A DNA stretch of 19,847 nucleotides, taken from Prevotella sp. UBA2711 (lineage in GTDB: Bacteria > Bacteroidota > Bacteroidia > Bacteroidales > Bacteroidaceae). A model generated the notes under the pieces. That model saw only the letters and a list, made by a program, of their open reading frames with translations, had not been told where the DNA came from and searched no databases. A program made the position numbers and the translations under genes. The stretch covers positions 1-19,847 of the forward strand of contig DEKX01000010.1 of the NCBI GenBank assembly GCA_002354095.1, given 5' to 3'. The stretch's first letter is position 1. Each line of letters opens with the position of its first letter. This document shows, one piece after another, positions 7,392-15,964 of the stretch.

Positions 7392-9697
7392 TATTTCTTC
7401 TGCTTGTCAATGATGGCCATACAGTCTTCGAAAGAGAGTTCTGCAGCTCGCTGGTGCATATTCTTTGGAAGACGATAATTCTTGCCGTCGTAAGCCAGAT
7501 AAGGACCATAACGACCGTCTATCACTTCCAGTTTACTGTCTTCCTGGAATGTCTTCAGATGGCGTTTCTCTTCCTGCTGACGCTTCTCATTAATGAGCGC
7601 AACGGTCTCATCGAGTGTGATAGTCATCGGATCGTAGGTCTTGGGGAGAGAGATATATTTTTTCTTGTGCAGGATATAAGGACCGAAACGTCCTGTGCCT
7701 ATCACTACATCGCCACCTTCAAATGCTCCGACAGTACGGGGCAGTTTAAAGAGTTCCAGTGCTTCCTCCAGCGTCAGGGTCTCCATACTGCATTCACTTG
7801 GCAGTTGAGCAAACTGGGGCTTGACCTGGTCGTCAGCCGATCCTATCTGTACAACAGGACCAAAACGACCTATCTTGACAAAGACGGGACGTCCGCTCTT
7901 GGGGTCTTTACCCAATTCACGCTCACCAGCTTTATGCACCTGACGTGCATTCAGTGTCTTTTCTACTACAGGTTCAAAACTCTTGTAGAAACCTCTCATC
8001 ATGCTCGTCCACTTTTCTTTTCCTTCTGCTATTTTATCGAAGTCACGTTCTACCTTTGCCGTAAAGTTATAGTCCATGATTTCTGTAAAATGGTCCATCA
8101 GGAAATCGTTCACTACAATACCAATGTCCGTGGGCAGCAATTTTCCCTTATCTGAACCAGCCATTTCCTTGCGTAAAGACTGCTTTACCTGTTTGCCTTT
8201 CAGGGTGTCAATGGTGTAGGTACGTTCTTCACCTTTCTTATCGCCTTTATGCACGTATTCACGTTGCTGGATGGTGGAAATGGTGGGCGCATAGGTAGAT
8301 GGACGACCAATACCCAACTCCTCCAACTTATGAACCAATGAGGCTTCCGTATAGCGCACCGGTCCCTGACTGAAACGCTCCGTAGCCTGAATTTCACGGC
8401 GTGTCAGCTCTTGTCCCTTCTTCAAAGGAGGCAGCAAATGGCCTATTTCCTCTTCCTGCTGGGCGTCATCATCAGAAGATTCACGATAAACCTTGATAAA
8501 ACCATCGAACTTCACTACCTCACCTTGGGCAATAAACTGCTCGTCAGTTCCATCTATAGAAATATTGACAGTGGTCTTCTCTATCTCAGCATCAGCCATC
8601 TGACTGGCTGCTGTACGCTTCCAAATCAGTTCATAGAGCTTCTTCTCCTGTGAAGTTCCCTCGACCTCCGTCTGATCCATATAGGTAGGACGGATAGCCT
8701 CGTGAGCCTCCTGGGCACCCTTGGCACTCGTACGGTATTGACGGGGCTTACTATATTCTTCGCCATAGAGTTTCTTGATTTCCTCTTTGCTGGCGTTGAT
8801 ACAAAGTGCTGAGAGGTTGACGGAGTCAGTACGCATATAGGTAATACGACCATTCTCATAGAGATGTTGGGCTACCATCATGGTCTGACTGACCGTAAAT
8901 CCTAACTTTCGGGCGGCTTCCTGTTGTAGAGTAGAAGTAGTAAAAGGAGGAGCCGGCGTTCGCTTCATGGGTTTCTTGCTGACGCTCTCTACCTTAAAAG
9001 TAGCATCCTTGCATTTTTCCAGGAATCGCTCGACTTCTTCGTGCGACTTGAAGCGAGATGCCAAAAGGGCTCTGACTTCTGATTGCGAACCATCAGCATT
9101 GGTAATGGCAAAAATACCATTGATACTATAAAAAGGTTCGCTCTTGAAATTCTGAATCTCACGTTCGCGCTCAACGATCAAGCGAACAGCCACACTCTGT
9201 ACACGACCTGCCGAGAGAGCTGGCTTCACCTTGCGCCAAAGAACAGGTGAAAGTTTGAAACCTACCAAACGATCGAGAACACGGCGAGCCTGCTGGGCAT
9301 TCACCAAATTCATGTCCAAATGACGTGGATGAGCTATAGCGTCCAGGATAGCTGGTTTGGTAATCTCATGGAAAACAATACGATTGGTCTTTTCCTCATC
9401 TAATCCCAACACCTCACACAAATGCCATGAAATAGCTTCTCCCTCACGGTCTTCATCTGATGCGAGCCACACCTTCTCTGCCTTCTTGGCACTTGACTTG
9501 AGTTCCTTGACGAGTTTCTCCTTTTCTTCAGGAATCTCATATTCGGGTTGGAGCGTATCAATATTGATACTCATCTCCTTCTTTTTCAGGTCACGGATAT
9601 GTCCATAGCTGGACATCACTTTGAAATCGTTACCCAGAAATTTCTCGATAGTTTTTGCCTTGGCAGGCGACTCTACTATCACTAAGTTCTTTTGCAT
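7391..9697 (-). CDS. topA: Type IA DNA topoisomerase I
   Basis: TopA relaxes negative supercoils by single-strand cleavage. The 768 residues begin with the TOPRIM domain: VIVESPAKAKTIEKFLG (6-22), with the acid ASDEDREGEAISWHL (79-93) that binds magnesium. RVQSVAVRLIVERE (165-178) follows, and the active-site segment is RITYMRTDSVNL (284-295) with Tyr287 as the nucleophile. The C-terminal part has no Cys4 zinc ribbons as in E. coli; instead it has repeats of the GRFGPYI / GRYGPYLAYDGKNYRLP type (around 595-755), the form usual in Bacteroidetes and many other phyla. It heads the tightly packed unit with aroK, speA, argB and the sigma gene, and has a promoter-like box at 9726-9733. Confidence 0.97.
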   Translation of the reverse strand: MQKNLVIVESPAKAKTIEKFLGNDFKVMSSYGHIRDLKKKEMSINIDTLQPEYEIPEEKEKLVKELKSSAKKAEKVWLASDEDREGEAISWHLCEVLGLDEEKTNRIVFHEITKPAILDAIAHPRHLDMNLVNAQQARRVLDRLVGFKLSPVLWRKVKPALSAGRVQSVAVRLIVEREREIQNFKSEPFYSINGIFAITNADGSQSEVRALLASRFKSHEEVERFLEKCKDATFKVESVSKKPMKRTPAPPFTTSTLQQEAARKLGFTVSQTMMVAQHLYENGRITYMRTDSVNLSALCINASKEEIKKLYGEEYSKPRQYRTSAKGAQEAHEAIRPTYMDQTEVEGTSQEKKLYELIWKRTAASQMADAEIEKTTVNISIDGTDEQFIAQGEVVKFDGFIKVYRESSDDDAQQEEEIGHLLPPLKKGQELTRREIQATERFSQGPVRYTEASLVHKLEELGIGRPSTYAPTISTIQQREYVHKGDKKGEERTYTIDTLKGKQVKQSLRKEMAGSDKGKLLPTDIGIVVNDFLMDHFTEIMDYNFTAKVERDFDKIAEGKEKWTSMMRGFYKSFEPVVEKTLNARQVHKAGERELGKDPKSGRPVFVKIGRFGPVVQIGSADDQVKPQFAQLPSECSMETLTLEEALELFKLPRTVGAFEGGDVVIGTGRFGPYILHKKKYISLPKTYDPMTITLDETVALINEKRQQEEKRHLKTFQEDSKLEVIDGRYGPYLAYDGKNYRLPKNMHQRAAELSFEDCMAIIDKQKK

Positions 9698-9725
9698 ATA
9701 CTCGTTTATATTAAGTTTCGGGCTG

Positions 9726-9733
9726 CAAAAGTA
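9726..9733 (-). promoter_or_regulatory. -7 box of the topA unit
   Basis: The minus strand reads TACTTTTG, matching TAnnTTTG, 29 bases before the topA ATG. The sequence upstream is very AT-rich (a TATATATATA run near 9755-9765). No clear -33 TTTG is seen. Confidence 0.5.
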
Positions 9734-9782
9734 GAGAAAAAGTTTGGTTACACCTTATATATATAGTAGTTTTTTGCTTTTC

Positions 9783-10310
9783 TTAACGATTCGAGGCTAA
9801 AAATCGTTCTACAGCATGACGAATACTAAGCAGCCCAAACTCCTCTGGATGCAAGTCCCTGAGGGGTATCCAAAAGCATTCGGAAGCATCATCAGCAGCT
9901 TTGACTGCTACATCCCCATTGACATGTACCAGATAGTCCATATCAATGGTATGCACTCCAAGTCCACTATACTGATAGACATTGGGACTCGAAAACAGGT
10001 ATTCCACCTCACCGACTTCCAGCCCTGTTTCTTCCTTGATTTCCCTGCGCATTCCTTCCTCGGCTGTTTCGTACATGTCCACAAACCCTCCTGGCAGGTC
10101 GAGCGTACCCTTTGCCGGTTCTTTAGCCCTGCGTACTACCAACAGCTCGCCGCGTTCATTGAGGATAAAGGCTGCTGTGGCAGCACAGGGATTGGCGAAA
10201 TAAATGAAACCACAGTCCTGACACTGCTTGCTCTTAAAGGTGTGGAGCACAAAATGCTTACTGCCACAAATCGGGCAGTAAGCAAACTTTTCTAAAGGAT
10301 GTTTGTGCAT
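9783..10310 (-). CDS. NUDIX hydrolase with N-terminal zinc ribbon
   Basis: A 175-residue NUDIX hydrolase, a pyrophosphatase acting on nucleoside diphosphates linked to another group. Two CxxC pairs (Cys12/Cys15 and Cys30/Cys33, as YCPICGS and QCQDCGF) form a zinc ribbon like that of NudC-type enzymes. The NUDIX box fits GX5EX7REUXEEXGU: GGFVDMYE (74-81), then RREIKEETGL (88-97). Without the longer NudC N-terminal domain or its SQPWPFPxS motif, NADH or RNA-cap specificity cannot be claimed. I chose the ATG at 10310; the frame can be extended by two codons only to a TTG. This ATG shares a base with the upstream esterase stop (TAATG), so the two are co-transcribed and coupled. The gene ends 85 bases before topA starts, so readthrough into topA is possible. 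Confidence 0.92.
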   Translation of the reverse strand: MHKHPLEKFAYCPICGSKHFVLHTFKSKQCQDCGFIYFANPCAATAAFILNERGELLVVRRAKEPAKGTLDLPGGFVDMYETAEEGMRREIKEETGLEVGEVEYLFSSPNVYQYSGLGVHTIDMDYLVHVNGDVAVKAADDASECFWIPLRDLHPEEFGLLSIRHAVERFLASNR

Positions 10311-11767
10311 TACCAATTATCTGTTCTAAATGGGAAAAGGGGCAAGTTTCCGCCATTCTTCACATTACCAATCTGGAAATTCTTGAAACAGTAGCGTACG
10401 GCTACGGGCTTTTTCACTTTCGCCGAGGTGATGATGATAGCCTCATCCCAATAGCCACCACCTGGTTGCCAGAAGTGCCGGGCCGTTGCAGGATAGAACA
10501 CCTTGTCTTCACCGGCAATCTCAAAACCTTCCATCTGCTCGAAGGGGGCATCACACCAATAGTTGTCTTGCAAATGGATGTAAACAGTATCGTTCTTAAC
10601 CGTCATATCCTTATACGACGAACTCTTGTACTGAACGGTCTCATAGCCATAGTCACGATTCAATGCCGTAAAAGCCAAACGCTCACCCACTGGTTGCTTT
10701 TGGGCTGGATGTATCTGAGTTGTCTCATAGGGATAGACTAAGTCATTTGTACATACCAACGAGCTATTGGGAATGATCTGACTGGCTTTAAATTGCTGCT
10801 CACGCAGTTTGGCACCATCGGTTCCATTGACATTATCCTCATAGGCATAAGGGGCTATCTGCACGAAATAGAAGGGTATTTCGCCCAAACCGAACTGCGA
10901 GCGCCACTGATCTACCAACAGCTTCAGACGCTGACTGTACTGGTCGCCTTTATCGCCAACATTCGAACAACCTTGATAATAGAGGATTCCCTTCACCGTC
11001 GCTTTCAGAATAGGGTTGAACGTACCATTACCCCAAAGCAGCGAGCGGTGGTAGTCCCACTGTGCCCAACGCTTACAAATAGCCACCGAGTCAGTAGGAT
11101 CATTGGTATATTTCTCCAAATTCTCCTTGGTCAACCAACTTTCTACACGCGAACCTCCCTTATTAGCCTCAATCAGGCCTACAGGAATATCAAGTGTGCG
11201 ACTCAGCAGACGGGCAAAGAAATAACCTGTAGCAGAAAACTCACCAACCGTCTTCGGTGAACAAACACGCCACTCGGCTTGTGCGTCATTCAGGGGCTTG
11301 CTACTCATCACACTGGGAATCTTGATGCTTCTTACACCCTTTGAGCCAGCAGCATCTAAGACGTGGTGGTTATAGTCCTTTACTGGGCACATACCAAAAC
11401 CCTTCACGGGCATTTCCATATTCGACTGGCCTGCACATACCCACACTTCGCCCGCGAGCACATTGTAAATAGTGACATCGCCTTCACCATCGTTGAACGT
11501 AATACTCAACGGTGTATAGGAAGCCTTGGGCGATTTTACCGTCAGGAGGAACTGACCGTCCTTACCTGCCTTCACCGTCGACTTTTCCTGACTCCATGAA
11601 GTAGTGGCCGTCACGGTGCTATTGGGCTTAGCCCATCCCCATAGACGAACATCTGTTTGTTGTTGAATCACCATGTTATCACCTACCAAATGGGATAACT
11701 TTACTTTTGCCTGAGCACCATATGCTATCATAGCAAGGGCCGATAATGTTAGAATTCTTTTAAACAT
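10310..11767 (-). CDS. Secreted SGNH acetylesterase (sialate O-acetylesterase type)
   Basis: A 485-residue exported esterase of the sialate 9-O-acetylesterase / SGNH family, which removes O-acetyl groups from sialic acids or other glycans. A signal peptide covers about 1-20, ending AYGAQA. A beta-rich N-terminal segment (about 21-105) precedes the SGNH domain: AGQSNMEM (112-119) with nucleophile Ser115, Gly-containing GGSRVESW (204-211), YYQGCSN (263-269) and QIHPAQKQPVGERLA (351-365) with catalytic His353. In many relatives the third motif is YQGESN; here Cys267 replaces Glu, so an acid assisting the reaction may differ. The substrate cannot be decided; no sialidase or NAG lyase lies nearby. 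It is divergent from the esterase at 11846 and shares its promoter region. NUDIX hydrolase follows with a one-base overlap. Confidence 0.9.
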   Translation of the reverse strand: MFKRILTLSALAMIAYGAQAKVKLSHLVGDNMVIQQQTDVRLWGWAKPNSTVTATTSWSQEKSTVKAGKDGQFLLTVKSPKASYTPLSITFNDGEGDVTIYNVLAGEVWVCAGQSNMEMPVKGFGMCPVKDYNHHVLDAAGSKGVRSIKIPSVMSSKPLNDAQAEWRVCSPKTVGEFSATGYFFARLLSRTLDIPVGLIEANKGGSRVESWLTKENLEKYTNDPTDSVAICKRWAQWDYHRSLLWGNGTFNPILKATVKGILYYQGCSNVGDKGDQYSQRLKLLVDQWRSQFGLGEIPFYFVQIAPYAYEDNVNGTDGAKLREQQFKASQIIPNSSLVCTNDLVYPYETTQIHPAQKQPVGERLAFTALNRDYGYETVQYKSSSYKDMTVKNDTVYIHLQDNYWCDAPFEQMEGFEIAGEDKVFYPATARHFWQPGGGYWDEAIIITSAKVKKPVAVRYCFKNFQIGNVKNGGNLPLFPFRTDNW

Positions 11768-11790
11768 CGTTTAAAGTTTTTAGTCGAAAT

Positions 11791-11823
11791 ATTGTGCAAA
11801 GATAATGAAATTTTGTATCTTTG
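11791..11823 (+). promoter_or_regulatory. Promoter of the secreted alpha/beta-hydrolase gene
   Basis: ATTG (11791-11794), a 21-base spacer and TATCTTTG (11816-11823) match the Bacteroidetes consensus, 22 bases before the ATG at 11846. TGCAAAGATA (11795-11804) and TATCTTTGCA (11816-11825) form a perfect ten-base inverted repeat with an 11-base centre, so the two divergent -7 boxes are mirror images. Confidence 0.7.
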
Positions 11824-11827
11824 CAAA
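11797..11827 (-). promoter_or_regulatory. Promoter of the SGNH esterase-NUDIX unit
   Basis: On the minus strand TTTG (11824-11827), a 19-base spacer and TATCTTTG (11797-11804) give a near-ideal Bacteroidetes promoter. The -7 box ends 29 bases before the ATG at 11767. It overlaps the opposing promoter for the gene at 11846. Confidence 0.75.
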
Positions 11828-11845
11828 CAACAAACATAAAAAAAG

Positions 11846-12670
11846 ATGAAATTAAAGAAAACTCTCTTGTTTTGTGCGATGCTTTTTGCATCCACGATGA
11901 CACAAGCCCAACAAGGTTTGGAAATGGATTTGTGGCCTTCTGCCCCCAAAACTTCCAATGGCGATCCCAACGATTTAGCGAAAGTCACTGTATTCCTACC
12001 TAAAAAGGAACTGGCTACAGGACGCGCCATCGTTATCTGTCCTGGTGGAGGCTACCATCACCTGGCTTTCGAGAAAGAGGGAACGCTATGGGCTCCTTTC
12101 TTTAATGCGCAGGGTATTGCCGTGATTGTACTGAAATACCGCATGCCTCATGGCGCTTGGAATGTGCCGAGAGAAGATGCAGAGGAAGCCATGCGACTGG
12201 TGCGCAGGATGGCTGACACATGGAATATCAATACCAATGATATCGGTATCATGGGATTCTCAGCAGGAGGGCATCTGGCTTCTACCATTGCTACGCATTC
12301 CAAAGGCGATGCTGCCGCCAATTTCCAAATTCTATTCTATCCTGTCATCACTATGGAACAGGGTACCACCCACCAAGGTTCGCGTGAGAACTTATTGGGC
12401 AAGAAACCCAAGCGCAAGTTATTGAATGAATTTAGTAACGAGCAACATGTCACCGCCCACACTCCCCGTGCATTTATTGCACTGGCCAGTGACGATAAAT
12501 CGGTTTCGCCTTTGAATACCATTCTCTATTACGAGGAACTCTGTCTGAAGAAAATACCTACTTCACTGCATGTCTATCCGAAAGGTGGACATGGGTTTGG
12601 CATTCTCCAGTCTTTCCCCAATCATTATGAAATGATGCAGGAACTAAGGGAGTGGTTGCGTAGTTTCTGA
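11846..12670 (+). CDS. Secreted alpha/beta-hydrolase, acetylxylan-esterase-like
   Basis: A 274-residue exported alpha/beta-hydrolase of the BD-FAE / esterase-lipase group that deacetylates xylan or similar glycans. A signal peptide covers 1-21 (ending TMTQAQ). The oxyanion-hole segment is ICPGGGYHHLAFEKEG (64-79). The nucleophile is Ser139 in GFSAGGHLA. The acid is probably Asp217 in ASDDKSVSP, and the histidine His249 in PKGGHGFG. Motif spacing and length match secreted Bacteroidetes acetylesterases; the exact acyl-sugar is inference. Its neighbour across the divergent promoter is another carbohydrate-esterase-type protein, suggesting joint glycan deacetylation. The 3' end overlaps the oppositely transcribed CapA-like gene by 27 bases. 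Confidence 0.9.
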   Translation: MKLKKTLLFCAMLFASTMTQAQQGLEMDLWPSAPKTSNGDPNDLAKVTVFLPKKELATGRAIVICPGGGYHHLAFEKEGTLWAPFFNAQGIAVIVLKYRMPHGAWNVPREDAEEAMRLVRRMADTWNINTNDIGIMGFSAGGHLASTIATHSKGDAAANFQILFYPVITMEQGTTHQGSRENLLGKKPKRKLLNEFSNEQHVTAHTPRAFIALASDDKSVSPLNTILYYEELCLKKIPTSLHVYPKGGHGFGILQSFPNHYEMMQELREWLRSF

Positions 12671-13558
12671 TTCCACAACCCTATCGGGCTTACACTGATG
12701 AATCTCTACCGGAATCGTCTCTACTTGAGACGATTCTTTGGTAATGGTGAGTTTCACCATACATGCCCGAGTATTTATGGGGTTACGCTGATCAAAAATA
12801 AAGTTACCGATACTATAGTAAATACGTTTGCCCTTATAGTCTTCCATGGTCTGGAGGGTATGTGTATGGTGTCCTATCAGAATATCGGCTCCCGCATCTA
12901 TCAAGTGGTGAGCCCTGACGCGTTGAATGGCAAGTGGTTGCAGGGTATGTTCGCCTCCCCAATGCAGAGTAACGATGATATAGGCTTCAGGCTCTTTTAA
13001 TCTGAGTTGACGGACACGCTCTACCAAGACCTCAAAATCTTCCTGACTGACAGAGGGCTTTTCAGGCAGATAAGCAAAATTCTCCAATGCCAACTGCAGG
13101 GAAGCCAAGACGTAGATTTTCCGAGGCGAAGTAGCCAAGAGCACCGGTTGCACTGCCTCCTCCATCGTATCGCCGGCTCCCAGGGGTATCATACCTGCCT
13201 GTTCCACCTGACGTTTGGTATCCGCCAGTCCTACTCTCCCCTGGTCCACACTATGGTTATTGGCCAGATTAAGGTGAGTGACACCATGCCGCTTCAAAGT
13301 CTGAAGCCATTCGGGTTCGGCACGGAATACAAATTGTTTAAAAGATGGTTGCTTGATTTTAGTGGCAGGGCATTCCAAATTGCCAATCACAAAATCGCTA
13401 CACTGAAATACGGAATCTACAAAGGAAGAAAACACTGCATCCTCCCCTTTCCGTTCTATCACTTTTCGAACACCACGGTCTAACAGGATATCGCCAGTGA
13501 AGGTCACCGACACGGAGTCAGTGACCATCAACATAGCGAATAGTATGGTATTTAGCAT
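12644..13558 (-). CDS. CapA-family metallophosphoesterase-like protein
   Basis: A 304-residue protein of the PGA_cap / CapA family, a calcineurin-like metallophosphoesterase fold first known from poly-gamma-glutamate capsule synthesis. Metal-site motifs are in order: TFTGDILLDRGV (19-30), GNLECP (59-64), NLANNHSVD (97-105), HWGGEH (199-204), GHHTHTLQ (229-236) and YSIGNFIFD (248-256). A short hydrophobic N-terminus (about 1-12) may be a signal or membrane segment, but is weak. No pgsB/pgsC genes accompany it, so poly-glutamate synthesis is not implied; many Bacteroidetes have lone copies of unknown role. Its ATG overlaps the stop of the DUF3160 gene by seven bases (ATGCTAA), showing coupling at the end of a four-gene operon. 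Confidence 0.9.
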   Translation of the reverse strand: MLNTILFAMLMVTDSVSVTFTGDILLDRGVRKVIERKGEDAVFSSFVDSVFQCSDFVIGNLECPATKIKQPSFKQFVFRAEPEWLQTLKRHGVTHLNLANNHSVDQGRVGLADTKRQVEQAGMIPLGAGDTMEEAVQPVLLATSPRKIYVLASLQLALENFAYLPEKPSVSQEDFEVLVERVRQLRLKEPEAYIIVTLHWGGEHTLQPLAIQRVRAHHLIDAGADILIGHHTHTLQTMEDYKGKRIYYSIGNFIFDQRNPINTRACMVKLTITKESSQVETIPVEIHQCKPDRVVESETTQPLP

Positions 13559-15948
13559 CCTGAGCTATAGAAGATATACTCGTTTTCTATTTTCTTGCCA
13601 TTCAGGGGTACAAGAATTTCCTTCATCCAGTCGGGAATACCTTTGTCTGGCTGCGTCTGCAACTCCTGCTGCCACTCCTCATCAGTATGGCGAGGAACGT
13701 TCAAGCCATCCTCAAACTCACGATAGCTGAACACGGCACCACGCGTGAGATAGAGATATCCTTCAATTTCAACGACCACATAAATCTGGTGGGCAGGACC
13801 TACAGCCTCATACAGCACTGATTTATCGGGATTATTGAAGCTGTTGGCAGTATAGACATCAGCCACGACTGCTATCGACTTATCGGCACCTTGTACATTA
13901 TACCAACCATAGAGTTCCTGGTCTTCCTCGCGAACGAGATTAAGGGTGATGTTCTCAAAGACAGAACCGATGGCTTCTATCTGACGATACTCCTGTTCTG
14001 TGAGTTTCTGACCAGCCAACTCCTTCCGACTGCAGTTCAAGAAGAACTCTGCCTGTTCTTTCAAGTCGCGTGAGGCAGTCGCTCCTTTCTCCGTCACAAG
14101 ATCAAACTTCTTCAGCACTTCCATTGTAGCATCAATCAACTGGATAGCCTTGGTCCAGTAAGCCACATTGGGCTCCACATAGCCACGGGTGTATGGCTCG
14201 GGTAGTCCGCCGCCACCACACTCAGCACCAAACGGCTGTTTGGCATAAAGGATAGCATCGTGCTTGAGTTCTGCCCATGAAGCCAGCGCTGCATTCAGAT
14301 TTTTCTTATCCCACTGTGGGGTCAGCATAAAGCGCGGATAGTTGGCATCCTTGCTGTTGACATCCTTGAATGAGGCAATCCATTTGTTAGCCACCGTTTG
14401 ATTCCAATCAATGGTACCCATCAGTTGTTTCATGCGCTCAAGGTTAGGTGTAAACTGATTCCAGTTCTGCTGTTCTTTCAGTTCCTGAAGGAGGATACGC
14501 TCAGCGGCAGGAATGCCGATAGCAGCCATCACATCGAGTCCATTCGGTACCCCACGCTGTGTAGGATGGCCTTCGTAATCCACCATCTCCTGCAAGACCT
14601 CAGCATCAGGCATATAGCGCTGAGGCATCAGTCTTATCTTGTAAGGACTGGTAACCTGGAATTTGGGCTTAATGCGCGTCTGCTGGTCGGTAATCTTCAT
14701 GAGGGCTTTACACACCTGTTGTATCTTGTTTTTGGAATTGAAGATATCCTGAACGCTGCCGTATGCCTTCTGCGTCTGAAAAACCTGGGTAATGCTGACA
14801 TCGTCGGGCAGTCCCATCAGATAGGTGATGGGCTCCGTGAGGTTCTGATACATCTTTGCGAGGGTTGCGTCCTGACAGATGGTCTCTGCCATCATCAGCG
14901 CGTAACGCAGTTCTTGGTCATTCTCCATCTCGAAGGGTACGTTTTGCAACCACATCATGGTGCGGAAATAGCGTTGCAGTGTCTCTGAGCGTGTGTAGTG
15001 ACCACGGGGACGATAGAGCATATAGGGGAACTCAGGACGCTGGTAAGCAGAGGTATATCTCAGGAACTCTGATGGGGTAGCCTCGGCATTATTTACATGC
15101 TGTATTTCCTCCTTCACCAAAGCCTTGTATTTGGCAGCCACTGGCAGCGACTTTCCTTCGTTCAGTTCGTAGGCGATAGCATAGTAGGCCGCACAGTATT
15201 CAGCAGCTTCCTTCACCTGCTGATCAGTAGTGGCAGCTGCCATTTTCGTGAGCAGCTCATAGTTGCGCTTGACGAAGGCTGTTACCATGGGTGACAGCTT
15301 CTGCTGCTCCGTCTCTTTCAGCAGACAGTCGAAGAACATGTGGAACGCCTGCAGATAGAGGTCGGTGGTTACAAAACTGGGAAATTCGCGATAGTCGTTA
15401 TTCTCGTAAATCTGAAACAACTGGTCGTCATTACCAGGAACAATGGCAAATCCATTCTTGGCAATGGCTTTGTACAGTCGAGGGTCAAAGTCGGAGAGCG
15501 AGAAGGGGTTGACGATATTGTCCATATTGGTCATCATCCCTGCAGGCACCACATTATTCTGTGCTTTCAGCGCATTCTCACGATCTTGCAGTTTCTTCAC
15601 GAAAGCCTGTTCAGCCGGTGTGTATTTAATCGGTTTGGCTGTACCGTTCTCCTCTTGAGTCATACGGTCTTCGGCCAAACTTTCATACCAAGAGGTAGAA
15701 GCAAAAACACCACGTAGGTCGCTGCTCATAAAGATATACCCCTGTCGGGCTGCCACTGCATTACGCAGAATACGCGCTTCAGAAATCGAAAGACTATTGA
15801 CATCAATGTCGAGTGGCAACTTGTTTTTCAACGTCTCCACATTAATCTTAGCCTTACCTGGCAGGATAATGCCTTTCTTCGCATCACTCTGTGCATTCAC
15901 GTTAATGGCTAAGCAAAGTGCTACCATCATCATCATTAACTTTTTCAT
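13552..15948 (-). CDS. Exported YARHG / DUF3160 protein
   Basis: A 798-residue exported protein. The signal peptide is MKKLMMMMVALCLAINVNAQ (1-20). Residues about 56-88 match the YARHG domain (LRNAVAARQGYIF then WYESL), a short extracellular domain found in bacterial envelope proteins. Most of the rest (about 130-770) fits DUF3160, with helix-rich sequence, the segment FPSFVTTDLYLQAFH (189-203) and ECGGGGLPEPYTRGYVEPN (576-594) that I associate with this family. The function of DUF3160 is not known to me. No catalytic site can be assigned safely; the Cys-Gly4 turn is a candidate. I chose the ATG at 15948, which starts a classic signal peptide; the frame extends two codons to a TTG. It follows the small secreted protein by 16 bases and overlaps the CapA start. 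Confidence 0.85.
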   Translation of the reverse strand: MKKLMMMMVALCLAINVNAQSDAKKGIILPGKAKINVETLKNKLPLDIDVNSLSISEARILRNAVAARQGYIFMSSDLRGVFASTSWYESLAEDRMTQEENGTAKPIKYTPAEQAFVKKLQDRENALKAQNNVVPAGMMTNMDNIVNPFSLSDFDPRLYKAIAKNGFAIVPGNDDQLFQIYENNDYREFPSFVTTDLYLQAFHMFFDCLLKETEQQKLSPMVTAFVKRNYELLTKMAAATTDQQVKEAAEYCAAYYAIAYELNEGKSLPVAAKYKALVKEEIQHVNNAEATPSEFLRYTSAYQRPEFPYMLYRPRGHYTRSETLQRYFRTMMWLQNVPFEMENDQELRYALMMAETICQDATLAKMYQNLTEPITYLMGLPDDVSITQVFQTQKAYGSVQDIFNSKNKIQQVCKALMKITDQQTRIKPKFQVTSPYKIRLMPQRYMPDAEVLQEMVDYEGHPTQRGVPNGLDVMAAIGIPAAERILLQELKEQQNWNQFTPNLERMKQLMGTIDWNQTVANKWIASFKDVNSKDANYPRFMLTPQWDKKNLNAALASWAELKHDAILYAKQPFGAECGGGGLPEPYTRGYVEPNVAYWTKAIQLIDATMEVLKKFDLVTEKGATASRDLKEQAEFFLNCSRKELAGQKLTEQEYRQIEAIGSVFENITLNLVREEDQELYGWYNVQGADKSIAVVADVYTANSFNNPDKSVLYEAVGPAHQIYVVVEIEGYLYLTRGAVFSYREFEDGLNVPRHTDEEWQQELQTQPDKGIPDWMKEILVPLNGKKIENEYIFYSSGC

Positions 15949-15964
15949 AGGCAAAATGGTTTAT

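Noticed and set aside
7454..8155. 233-codon plus-strand frame opposite topA
   Set aside because: It lies entirely inside the well-conserved topA frame, and its translation has no recognisable domain.
14398..14988. 196-codon plus-strand frame opposite DUF3160
   Set aside because: Shadow frame with no domain, signal peptide or promoter.
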